The notes: generated by a model from the letters alone, not told the origin. Positions 1 through 6,173 are shown, counted from the first letter of the stretch. The stretch is DNA of 7,443 bases from Spirochaetaceae bacterium (GCA_003246505.1 QKAI01000183.1:1-7443), one strand, 5' to 3'. Numbers and translations are program-made.

Positions 1-18
1 AAAATCACAAAATATCCC

Positions 19-25
19 AGGAGAG
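19..25 (+). promoter_or_regulatory. Ribosome binding site of the 105-aa gene
   Basis: AGGAGAG lies 9 bases before the ATG at 35, a good Shine-Dalgarno match that fixes the start. Only 34 bases precede the gene in this window, so its promoter cannot be judged. Confidence 0.75.
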
Positions 26-34
26 AATTAACCG

Positions 35-352
35 ATGAAATTAAAACCGGAAATCCAAAAAGAGATACAGAAGAAACAGGAGAAGATGCTCAAGACAACC
101 TATAAACTGCTGTCCGGTTCCGACCAGAAAGCCCTGACCGCCTTTTTGCAATCCGGAGCAACCCCGGGAAGCAAATCCTTCAAGGGTCTCAAGCCGAATG
201 TGCAGAAGAGCATACTCAAAATGAATATTGCCAATATTGATATAGTGATTAAGGGAACAAAGAACCCGCTGACCCGATTGAGATACGGGATCGCGAAATT
301 TTCCTACGAAAGCCTCCTAAAGGGTACGATGAAGGAAAAGGGGAAGAAATAA
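35..352 (+). CDS. Small lysine-rich hypothetical protein (105 aa)
   Basis: I do not recognise this protein. It is strongly basic: 22 Lys and 2 Arg against 5 Glu and 2 Asp, a net charge near +17. It has no signal peptide, membrane segment or cysteine. The first 25 residues look helical and highly charged, and the C-terminus ends in a Lys-rich tail (KEKGKK). Residues 3-14 (LKPEIQKEIQKK) and 52-63 (LKPNVQKSILKM) match at 7 of 12 positions, which suggests an internal repeat of a short helical unit. Codon use is more A/T-rich than in the neighbouring genes. The ATG has a good ribosome binding site and the gene ends just before a GC hairpin. A nucleic-acid-binding or ribosome-associated role would fit the charge, but that is only a guess. 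It is convergent with trpB and has no visible operon partner. Confidence 0.72.
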   Translation: MKLKPEIQKEIQKKQEKMLKTTYKLLSGSDQKALTAFLQSGATPGSKSFKGLKPNVQKSILKMNIANIDIVIKGTKNPLTRLRYGIAKFSYESLLKGTMKEKGKK

Positions 353-357
353 CGGTA

Positions 358-381
358 CCGGGGGCCGTAATGCGCCCCCGG
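358..381. terminator. GC hairpin between convergent genes
   Basis: CCGGGGGC (358-365) pairs perfectly with GCCCCCGG (374-381), giving an 8-bp stem with an 8-base loop. It sits 5 bases after the stop of the 105-aa gene and 15 bases beyond the trpB stop, so it could serve both directions. Neither side has a good U-tract: AATTAAGGGG on the plus strand, and a broken pyrimidine stretch on the minus strand. Its efficiency as an intrinsic terminator is therefore uncertain. Confidence 0.55.
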
Positions 382-396
382 AATTAAGGGGATGAC

Positions 397-1602
397 CTAT
401 TCCAGACCGTATTCCTTTCCATAGTTATCCACCACAAAATCGATATCCTTGTCCCCCCGTCCGCTCAGATTGACCAGTATGGACTGGCGGGGTTTCATGG
501 TGGCCAGCTTGCAGGCATAGGCCACGGCGTGGGCGCTTTCCAGGGCGGGGATGATGCCCTCCAGCCGGCTCAGCTCAAAAAAGGAATCGAGGCAATCCCT
601 GTCGCTGGCCACCACATAGTTCACCCGGCCCAGATCCTTGAGCATGGAGTGTTCCGGACCGACGCCGGGGTAATCGAGGCCGCTGGCGATGGAGTACACC
701 GGGGCCGGCTCGCCCTTCTCATCCTGCAGGTTGTAGCACTTGAACCCGTGGATCATCCCCGGTTTGCCCATGGTCATGGTGGCGGCGTGATCACCCAGAT
801 TCAGGGAGCGGCCGGAGGGTTCCACCCCGTAGATCTCGCACTCCCCATCCTCGATGAAGGCGGAGAACAATCCCATGGCGTTCGATCCCCCGCCCACGCA
901 GGCGACCACGTTGTCCGGCTGCTCGCCGGTCATGTCGTGGAACTGCTCCTTAGCTTCAATTCCGACGACCCTCTGGAAGTCCCGGACCATCATGGGAAAG
1001 GGATGGGGCCCCACCACGGAGCCGATGCAGTAGATGCTGGTGACCGGGTCCTGCAGATAGGCCCCGAAGGCGGAATCAACCGCTTCCTTCAGGGTTCTGA
1101 GTCCGAAGGTGACCGGTATGACCTTGGCCCCCAGAATCTTCATGCGCACCACATTGGGATGCTCCTTGGCGATGTCGACTTCCCCCATATGGATCTCGCA
1201 GTCCAGGCCGAAATAGGCCGCCGCCGTGGCCAGGGCGACCCCATGCTGCCCCGCGCCCGTCTCGGCGATAAGCTTCTTCTTCCCCAGATATTTGGCCAGC
1301 AGGGCCTCTCCCATGCAGTGGTTGAGCTTATGGGCTCCCGTATGGTTCAGATCCTCCCTCTTCAGGTAGATCCGTCCCCCGTATTTCTCGCTCAGGGTCC
1401 GGGCGTAATAGACCGGCGTGGGCCGGCCCTGAAAGTGCTTGCGGATGGAACGCAGCTCGGTTATGAAATCGTGGGATTTGCTGATGGAGAAGTAGGCATC
1501 GGTAATCTTGTCCATCTCCGCCTGCAGATCGGGGGGGATGAAAGAGCCCCCGTACTCACCGAAGTTCCCCTTGCTGTCGGGATTGCTTTTAAAATAGCCC
1601 AT
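397..1602 (-). CDS. trpB: Tryptophan synthase beta chain (TrpB), 401 aa
   Basis: This PLP enzyme condenses indole with L-serine to give L-tryptophan, normally in an alpha2-beta2 complex with TrpA that channels indole. The length is typical of the family. Visible motifs: an N-terminal GEYGGSFIP segment; KREDLNHTGAHK, with K92 as the PLP lysine; ETGAGQHG, with E114 as the catalytic glutamate; GGGSNA at 237-242, the phosphate-binding loop; GLDYPGVGP at 308-316, with D310; LEGIIPALESAHA; and SGRGDKD at 380-386, with S380 near the pyridine nitrogen. The sequence is of the TrpB1 type and looks fully functional. Many TrpB proteins have N-N or N-Q after the PLP lysine region, and here it is N-H. The ATG at 1602 is preceded by AAGGGG at a 7-base spacing. 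No trpA or other trp gene is next to it, so a solitary indole-salvage role is possible, but a trpA elsewhere cannot be excluded. Confidence 0.96.
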   Translation of the reverse strand: MGYFKSNPDSKGNFGEYGGSFIPPDLQAEMDKITDAYFSISKSHDFITELRSIRKHFQGRPTPVYYARTLSEKYGGRIYLKREDLNHTGAHKLNHCMGEALLAKYLGKKKLIAETGAGQHGVALATAAAYFGLDCEIHMGEVDIAKEHPNVVRMKILGAKVIPVTFGLRTLKEAVDSAFGAYLQDPVTSIYCIGSVVGPHPFPMMVRDFQRVVGIEAKEQFHDMTGEQPDNVVACVGGGSNAMGLFSAFIEDGECEIYGVEPSGRSLNLGDHAATMTMGKPGMIHGFKCYNLQDEKGEPAPVYSIASGLDYPGVGPEHSMLKDLGRVNYVVASDRDCLDSFFELSRLEGIIPALESAHAVAYACKLATMKPRQSILVNLSGRGDKDIDFVVDNYGKEYGLE

Positions 1603-1609
1603 GGAATGT

Positions 1610-1615
1610 CCCCTT
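1610..1615 (-). promoter_or_regulatory. Ribosome binding site of trpB
   Basis: AAGGGG on the minus strand lies 7 bases upstream of the trpB ATG. It supports that start over any alternative. Confidence 0.7.
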
Positions 1616-1623
1616 TTTGATTA

Positions 1624-1642
1624 GTATACAACCATTGTATAC
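1624..1642. promoter_or_regulatory. Candidate operator dyad upstream of trpB
   Basis: GTATACAA (1624-1631) and TTGTATAC (1635-1642) form a perfect 8-bp inverted repeat around a 3-base centre. The dyad covers the likely -10 element and start point of trpB, a typical repressor position. It is not the classical TrpR operator sequence (GTACTAG arms), although the overall size is similar. It has no following T-run, so a terminator reading is unlikely. An RNA hairpin in the leader is possible if transcription starts further upstream. Confidence 0.5.
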
Positions 1643-1663
1643 CGTTTCTATTCATAGAAGCAA
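1636..1663 (-). promoter_or_regulatory. Candidate trpB promoter
   Basis: On the minus strand TTGCTT (1658-1663) and TATACA (1636-1641) are separated by 16 bases. They match the sigma-70 consensus at 3/6 and 4/6. The predicted transcript would start near 1629, leaving a leader of about 27 bases before the ATG. An alternative -10, TATACT at 1623-1628, matches better but would start almost on the ribosome binding site and has no -35. Confidence 0.4.
1646..1659. promoter_or_regulatory. Second dyad in the trpB promoter spacer
   Basis: TTCTAT (1646-1651) and ATAGAA (1654-1659) form a perfect 6-bp inverted repeat with a 2-base centre. The repeat lies between the proposed -35 and -10 elements and only 3 bases from the larger dyad. 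It may be a second protein site or part of one complex site. AT-rich sequence makes chance dyads more likely here. Confidence 0.3.
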
Positions 1664-1678
1664 GTTTATTCTTCAATT

Positions 1679-3214
1679 TCAAAGCTTTCCCCAGAAGATG
1701 TCCCTGTCCCCGTAGCGGCGGTATTGGAGGGCTTCCAGGATATGTTCCTCCCCTATGATCTCGGAGATGTCCAGATCCGCCGCCGTCCGGGCCACCCGGA
1801 GAATGGAGTGGCTGGCCCTGAAGGAGAGCCCCAGTTTCCCAATGCCCGCGGTAAAGGCTTTCCTGGCCCCCTCGTCAAGGGGACAGAGATCGGGCAGGCG
1901 GGAGACGGTTATGCGGGCGTTCCAGAGAAAATCCTCCTTCCGGTGCCTCTCCTTCTGAATCTCCCTTGCCGTATTGACCCGCTTCCTGATCAGGCCGCTG
2001 CCCTCCTCCTCCCTGCCCAGCAGGTCCTCCGGGGAGACCTGCTTGAGGGGCACCCGCATGTCGATCCGGTCCATGAGGGCGCCCCCGATCTTGCGCCAGT
2101 AGCGCTCGATCTCCCGGGAGGTGCAGATGCAGGAGGAGGACTCCCGGCCCAGATTGCCGCAGGGACAGGGATTGGCCGCCATGACAAGCTGGAAATCGGC
2201 GGGAAACCAGAAGGATTTGCCCGCCCGGGTGATCCTGACAGTCCCGTTCTCCACCGGCTCCCTCAATCCCTGGAGTATGGGCATCTGGAACTCCGGCGTC
2301 TCGTCAAGGAAAAGGACGCCCCGATGGGCCAGGGAGATCTCTCCGGGAGAGACCGAGGAGGATCCCCCCACCATGCCCTGGAGGGAGGCGGAGTGGTGGG
2401 GCATGCGGAAGGGAGGCCAGGAGATAAGCCCTGTCCCCTCCCTCAGGGTGCCCGCCTGGGACCAGAGGCGGGTCACTTCCAGGGACTCCTCCCGGGTCAG
2501 CCGGGGCAGAAGGCCGGGAAGGCGTCGGCTGGCCATGGTCTTGCCGCAGCCCGGCGGACCGAAGAGGAGCAGGTTGTGCCTTCCCGCCGCGGCCAGCTCC
2601 AGGGCCCGACGGCAGAGGGGCTGCCCCTTGAGGTCCCCCATGTCCGGATAGGGATTACCCTCTCCCGCTCCGCTTCCGTACCCGTCCTCCCGGTCCGCCT
2701 CCCCTTCCCCCCGGATAAGGGAGTCCCAGACCCGGTTCAGGTCCCCCAGGGAGGGGAGGGAAAGTACCGTCCCCTCCGAAGCGGAGAGGGCTTCGGGCAG
2801 ATTGTCCGGGGGCACGATGAAAAGGCGGATTCCCCGTTTGACCGCCTCCGATACGGCGGAAATGACCCCCCGCACGGCCCGGACCGTCCCGTCCAGCTGC
2901 AGCTCCCCCAGGACCAGGAGAGGGGCGCCCGGATCGGGAAGTTTCCCCCCCGCCCTCAGAATGGCCAGGGCCATGGAAAGATCGTAACGGGCCCCCTCCT
3001 TTTTCACCCCCGCCGGGGCGAGATTGATGAGAATGCGCTCCAGGGGGAGTTCGAATCCCCCCCGCTTCAGGGCGACCCGGACCCTTTCCCGGGCCTCCCG
3101 GACCGCCGAATCGGGGAGTCCCACCACTTCCAGGGAGGGGATGCCCCTCCGGATGTCCACCTCCACGGAGATAAGATCCCCCTCGTAGCCTCTGAATGCG
3201 TAGCAGTATATCAC
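1679..3214 (-). CDS. comM: ComM/YifB family AAA+ ATPase, Mg-chelatase-like (511 aa)
   Basis: Family members act as hexameric branch-migration helicases that help integrate incoming single-stranded DNA during natural transformation. The length matches the family. The N-terminal Lon-like region carries the family signatures GLPDSAVREARERVR (32-46) and NLAPAGVKKEGARYDL (64-79). A Gly/acid-rich linker (about 168-190) leads to the Mg-chelatase AAA+ core: Walker A GPPGCGKT (219-226), Walker B LFLDE (301-305) and the AANPCPCG segment (346-353). A further cysteine pair (C362, C364) completes a possible Zn site. The MDRIDMRV motif (381-388) follows, and the C-terminal domain has RASHSILRVARTAADL (467-482). 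Where many homologues read DELPEF after Walker B, this one has DETPEF. The start is GTG, preceded by GGAGG at 5 bases. No other competence genes are visible, and family members also occur in non-competent bacteria. Confidence 0.95.
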   Translation of the reverse strand: MIYCYAFRGYEGDLISVEVDIRRGIPSLEVVGLPDSAVREARERVRVALKRGGFELPLERILINLAPAGVKKEGARYDLSMALAILRAGGKLPDPGAPLLVLGELQLDGTVRAVRGVISAVSEAVKRGIRLFIVPPDNLPEALSASEGTVLSLPSLGDLNRVWDSLIRGEGEADREDGYGSGAGEGNPYPDMGDLKGQPLCRRALELAAAGRHNLLLFGPPGCGKTMASRRLPGLLPRLTREESLEVTRLWSQAGTLREGTGLISWPPFRMPHHSASLQGMVGGSSSVSPGEISLAHRGVLFLDETPEFQMPILQGLREPVENGTVRITRAGKSFWFPADFQLVMAANPCPCGNLGRESSSCICTSREIERYWRKIGGALMDRIDMRVPLKQVSPEDLLGREEEGSGLIRKRVNTAREIQKERHRKEDFLWNARITVSRLPDLCPLDEGARKAFTAGIGKLGLSFRASHSILRVARTAADLDISEIIGEEHILEALQYRRYGDRDIFWGKL

Positions 3215-3218
3215 CCTG

Positions 3219-3224
3219 TCCTCC
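3219..3224 (-). promoter_or_regulatory. Ribosome binding site setting a GTG start for comM
   Basis: GGAGGA on the minus strand lies just upstream of a GTG codon (3214-3212), with 5 bases from the GGAGG core to the start. This supports GTG initiation and agrees with the family's short N-terminus. Confidence 0.7.
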
Positions 3225-3299
3225 CCGGTCTGATTCTGCCCGAGGGGGTAATCCTTTTTTTCCCGGTTCGCCGATTTTACATAATCACGGGGAAAACTG

Positions 3300-3329
3300 T
3301 TGTTTCTATAGAAGAATTAATGGCATAAT
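3300..3329 (+). promoter_or_regulatory. Candidate promoter of the PfkB-rlpA unit
   Basis: TTGTTT (3300-3305) and CATAAT (3324-3329) are separated by 18 bases, with matches of 3/6 and 5/6 to the sigma-70 boxes. Transcription would start near 3336, about 26 bases before the preferred ATG. The gap is divergent with comM, for which I see no convincing promoter. Confidence 0.35.
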
Positions 3330-3361
3330 GGCTCCGGTTTTTATATAGACAGGGGATGGTT

Positions 3362-4366
3362 ATGGGTAAATTGCGCATTTTCAGCATAGGAAATATTCTG
3401 ATAGACATACTGGCCGACGTGGAGGACCGGGACATCGTAGCCCTGGGTCTGGACAAGGGGATCATGAAACTCGTGGACGACGGGGAGAGGAACCGGATCC
3501 TCCAGTTCCTGGAGGGGAAGCCCTGCGTGTACAACTGCGGCGGTTCGGCCCCCAATACGATCATCACCCTGGCCGGTCTGGGAGTCCCCTGCGGCCTTTC
3601 CGGCAAGATCGGCCGGGACGAGCTGGGCCAGACCTATGTGAAGCGCCTGGAGGAGCAGGGGGTGCGCTCCTTCGTTTCGGAGGGAGAGGGCCACACGGGC
3701 ACCAGCATCATCCTCATAACCCCCGATTCGGAGAGGACCATGAACACCAGCCTGGGAATCAACCGGGATTATGCCCGGGAGGATGTGGACCTCTCCGCCG
3801 TGGGCGAGGCGGACTACTTCTACTTTACCGGCTACATGTGGGACACGGAATCCCAGAAGGACGCCCTGCTGGAAGCGATCAACGTGGCCCGGCGGGAGGG
3901 GACGAAAATCGTCTTCGATCTGGCCGATCCCTTCGCCGTCCAGAGAAGCCGGGACGATTTCATCAATATGATCCACCACCATTACGACATCGTCTTCGCC
4001 AACCGGGAGGAAGCCCGCCTGCTTTTCCATACGGACAGCGTGGAGGATTCGGTCCGGGAACTCTCCCGCCTCTGCGAAATCGCCATCGTCAAGGACGGCA
4101 GCAACGGTTCCTATGTGGCGTCAGGGGATGATATCTGGAAGATTCCCGTCTTCCCCGTCCACAGCATCGACTCCACCGGGGCGGGGGACACCTACTCCTC
4201 GGGCTTTCTCTACGGCCTGTCCCAGGGCTTTTCCCTGGAGAGGGCGGGGCATTTCGCCTCCTGGCTGGCTTCACGCATCGTAACGGTAAAGGGGGCCCAG
4301 TTCTCCGAAGAAATGATAAGGGAAATCAGAAAAGCGGTACAGGAGGACTCCTGGGACTGCCGATAA
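3362..4366 (+). CDS. PfkB-family carbohydrate/nucleoside kinase, adenosine kinase-like (334 aa)
   Basis: This is a ribokinase-fold ATP-dependent kinase. Visible features are an N-terminal IGNILIDIL strand (9-17), the first PfkB signature GGSAPNT (60-66), an ERTMNTSLG segment (124-132), a YFTGYMWD segment (154-161), IVFANREEA (210-218), and the C-terminal signature DSTGAGDTYSSGF (270-282). In that last motif GAGD forms the anion hole and D276 is the catalytic base. The ERTMNT, GYMWD and IVFANREEA segments resemble the bacterial adenosine-kinase-like branch more than ribokinase or fructokinase, so adenosine or a related nucleoside is the best substrate guess. It remains a guess. Two ATGs are possible, at 3356 and 3362. 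AGGGG (3351-3355) abuts the first and is 6 bases from the second, so I chose 3362. The stop is 6 bases before rlpA, which suggests a two-gene operon. Confidence 0.9.
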   Translation: MGKLRIFSIGNILIDILADVEDRDIVALGLDKGIMKLVDDGERNRILQFLEGKPCVYNCGGSAPNTIITLAGLGVPCGLSGKIGRDELGQTYVKRLEEQGVRSFVSEGEGHTGTSIILITPDSERTMNTSLGINRDYAREDVDLSAVGEADYFYFTGYMWDTESQKDALLEAINVARREGTKIVFDLADPFAVQRSRDDFINMIHHHYDIVFANREEARLLFHTDSVEDSVRELSRLCEIAIVKDGSNGSYVASGDDIWKIPVFPVHSIDSTGAGDTYSSGFLYGLSQGFSLERAGHFASWLASRIVTVKGAQFSEEMIREIRKAVQEDSWDCR

Positions 4367-4372
4367 GGGAGT

Positions 4373-4984
4373 ATGGTCCGATACGGAATACCCCTGATTA
4401 TCCTCTTTTTTGCATCAGGAATAAGTCTTTTCTCCTATGAGGAGGAGGGGATCGCCTCCTGGTACGGGGGTAAATTCCAGGGAAGGAAAACGGCGAACGG
4501 GGAAATCTTCGACACGAAGGAACTGACCGCCGCCCATAAGACCCTTCCCTTCGGAACCCTGGTCCGGGTGGAAAACCTGGACAACGGCAAATCGGTGATC
4601 CTGCGCATTAACGACAGGGGCCCCTACGTGGAGGGGCGTATCATCGATCTTTCCCAGAGGGGGGCCGAAGAGCTGGACATGATCCGGTCCGGAACAGCCC
4701 CGGTCCGTCTGACCACGGTAGATCCGGCGATCCGGGAGATCCGCTACGCCGAACCGGCCACCTTCACCATTCAGGTGGCGTCCTTCTCCGATCTGATCAA
4801 CGCTCTTGCCATGAAGCGCCGCCTGGCGGCGGAAGGGTTCAGCCCCACCGCCCGCCTCTCCAACGAAGGGATAACCCGCCTGTTTCTGGACCGGATCCCC
4901 GCGGAGGAGTGCTACGACACGGTGCGCCGCCTGGAGGAGATGGGGATCACGGGCATCATCCTCCGGCAGGATAGGGAGCTCTAG
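4373..4984 (+). CDS. rlpA: RlpA-like septal/cell-wall lytic transglycosylase with SPOR domain (203 aa)
   Basis: RlpA proteins cleave peptidoglycan strands lacking stem peptides and localise to division sites through SPOR domains. Residues 1-22 form a signal peptide with a hydrophobic core (GIPLIILFFASGISLFS). Residues 25-115 are the double-psi beta-barrel, with GIASWYG (26-32), GRKTANGEIFD (37-47), LTAAHKTLPFGTLV (51-64) and RINDRGPYVEGRIIDLS (78-94). By comparison with characterised RlpA, E44, D47, H55 and D81 are the likely catalytic-site residues. Residues 131-199 are a SPOR domain beginning FTIQVASFSD. The protein is much shorter than E. coli RlpA, with almost no linkers. The signal peptide has no lipobox cysteine, so the product is probably secreted rather than a lipoprotein. 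The ATG is the only plausible start. Its GGGAG is just one base away, which points to translational coupling with the PfkB gene. Confidence 0.92.
   Translation: MVRYGIPLIILFFASGISLFSYEEEGIASWYGGKFQGRKTANGEIFDTKELTAAHKTLPFGTLVRVENLDNGKSVILRINDRGPYVEGRIIDLSQRGAEELDMIRSGTAPVRLTTVDPAIREIRYAEPATFTIQVASFSDLINALAMKRRLAAEGFSPTARLSNEGITRLFLDRIPAEECYDTVRRLEEMGITGIILRQDREL
4981..4984. other. Shared convergent stop codons (CTAG)
   Basis: The palindrome CTAG supplies TAG to rlpA on the plus strand (4982-4984) and TAG to ndk on the minus strand (4983-4981). The two genes therefore overlap tail to tail by two bases and there is no space for a terminator between them. Confidence 0.9.
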
Positions 4985-5198
4985 CCCTCCTGCTGATCCA
5001 GCCAGTCCCGGATCAGCTTGGCACACTTGTTCTTCTGAATCTTAACAACCTTGAACTCCCGTTCCGCGCTGGCGGCGGAGTCGGAGGCGTGGGCCGTATT
5101 GACCATCACGTCGTGGCCGAATTCCCGGCGCACCGTTCCCCCCGGAGCTTTGGTGGGATCGGTCGGTCCCAGAACCTCCCGTATCTTGTCCACCGCGT

Positions 5199-5213
5199 TC
5201 TCTCCCCCGGGGC
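5199..5213 (-). other. Frame break in ndk
   Basis: On the coding strand GCCCCGGGGGAGAGAAC is read as A-P-G-E-R in the upstream frame, and as C-P-G-G-E-N in the frame that continues into real NDK sequence. Joining the frames here gives EERDAPG followed by GENAVDKIREVLG. Domain 1 has PEERP, then HRVALFLFRG, then QDACRKLTDV at the same place, so a strand-sized piece is absent. A deletion of about 29-35 bases that is not a multiple of three fits better than one lost G in the G5 run (5204-5208). Confidence 0.7.
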
Positions 5214-6143
5214 ATCCCGCTCCTCCAGGGGGCACTCCTTCGGTTTGCGGCCGGTCATGAACTCCACGATTTTGCAGAACTGGTCATAGGCGAAGGCATC
5301 GCCGAACTGATGCTTTATGACCGCCGCGGACTCCTCGGGAAGGACCATGTCGAATTTCTGTTCCAGGTATTCCACCGCTTTCTGCCCCATATTCGGCCCC
5401 AGCTTCGCCTTCAGGGCCTCCTCCACGGCTCCGTAGAACTCCAGGCCCTCGTTGACGGACATCTGATAGATTTTGCAGCCCACAATGCGCAGACCGGTGC
5501 GGGAGAACATATCCAGGATCGTACCGGGCCGGCTGGAGGGATAGCGCCAGTTATCCGGCTTTATTATGACCAGGGTTTTTTCAATCTTCTCCGGATTGGG
5601 ATAGACCATATTCTGGACCACGTTATCCACCCCTTCGATGGCCCTGAGAAAGATTTTCAGATTGTGTATGGCCACTTCCTCCCGGGGGGGTGTCAGAACA
5701 GCCGGTTCGATATAGATGGGGGTGTCGGGCTCCTCCTTGCTGTAGATCAGGTCCGCATAGGTGTCCCGGATGGTTTCTCCGGTGATGGATTCAATGCTCC
5801 GGTTCTCGGGGAAAAGGGCCCCGGTCACATCGGTGAGCTTGCGGCAGGCGTCCTGGCCCCGGAAAAGAAACAGGGCGACCCGGTGGGGACGCTCCTCGGG
5901 CATCATATTCTTGAGGATGTAGTCGGAGAGCAGTTTTCCGCTTCCCGGCTTTCTGGGATTGGTGAAGCGGACCATGGATTCCGCATAGGCTTCCACCGTT
6001 TTTCTGTCCGGTGTGAATATCTGGGCTCCGATAAGCTCCAGATCGACCCGGGAGAGCAGCCGGGAGAGGACGCCGCCGGTTCTGGACTTGGCCAGGGTAT
6101 AGGGGGTCGCTAAAACATAGGATAACTCTTCAGACATGTAATT

Positions 6144-6148
6144 TCCTT
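6144..6148 (-). promoter_or_regulatory. Ribosome binding site deciding the ndk start
   Basis: AAGGA on the minus strand is 6 bases from the ATG at 6137. The upstream in-frame ATG at 6191 lies upstream of the likely transcription start, so it cannot be used from this promoter. Confidence 0.7.
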
Positions 6149-6165
6149 TGTATATCTCTGTATAT
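6149..6165. repeat. Direct repeat TGTATAT in the ndk leader
   Basis: TGTATAT occurs at 6149-6155 and again at 6159-6165, 10 bp apart, or one helical turn. It lies at and just after the predicted start of ndk transcription. It resembles the TTGTATAC half-site upstream of trpB, but AT-rich leaders produce such matches easily. Confidence 0.35.
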
Positions 6166-6173
6166 GAAAGAAA

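Larger units (their letters stand above)
4981..6137 (-). pseudogene. ndk: Tandem-domain nucleoside diphosphate kinase, frameshifted
   Basis: NDK transfers the gamma-phosphate of ATP to NDPs through a phospho-histidine. The ATG at 6137 has TAAGGAA-type ribosome binding sequence and is preferred over the ATG at 6191. The frame from 6137 encodes two NDK-like domains. Domain 1 (about residues 5-165) keeps the strand HRVALFLFRG and GETIRDTYADL. It has TPY in place of KPD and PAVLTP where NAxHASD is expected, so it is probably catalytically inactive. Domain 2 begins KTLVIIKPD (187-195) and runs to PLEERDAPG (303-311). After that the frame turns to nonsense and stops at 5106. The rest continues in another frame (about 5205 to 4981): GENAVDKIREVLGPTDPTKAP, then NTAHASDS with the active-site His. 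About ten residues of a core strand are missing at the junction. Either this is a recent pseudogene or the assembly lost bases. Automatic callers would report two genes, 5106-6137/6191 and 4981-5235. Confidence 0.85.

Noticed and set aside
529..1620. Long plus-strand open frame (363 codons) antisense to trpB
   Set aside because: It lies wholly opposite a clear trpB, has no ribosome binding site and its translation resembles no protein. It arises from GC-rich third positions of the real gene.
1624..1642. Dyad upstream of trpB as an intrinsic terminator for comM
   Set aside because: The stem is AT-rich and short, and no T-run follows on the minus strand, so an operator reading fits better.
1724..3328. 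Very long plus-strand open frame (534 codons) opposite comM
   Set aside because: It is Pro/Gly/Arg/His-rich in the way typical of antisense frames in GC-rich genes, while comM on the other strand carries all family motifs.
3341..4030. Minus-strand open frame opposite the PfkB gene
   Set aside because: It is antisense to a gene with both PfkB signatures and has no start signals or recognisable motifs.
5106..5204. C-terminal tail of the upstream ndk frame (RTRWTRYGRFWDRP...) as a real domain
   Set aside because: The same DNA in the other frame encodes conserved NDK residues (REVLGPTDPTKAP, NTAHASDS), so this tail is out-of-frame sequence.
5196..5215. Programmed -1 ribosomal frameshift at the G5 run in ndk
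   Set aside because: There is no X-XXY-YYZ slippery heptamer in the needed frame. Even a perfect shift would leave the protein without the strand present at the matching place in domain 1.
5310..6113. Plus-strand open frame opposite ndk
   Set aside because: It is antisense to recognisable NDK sequence and lacks a ribosome binding site.
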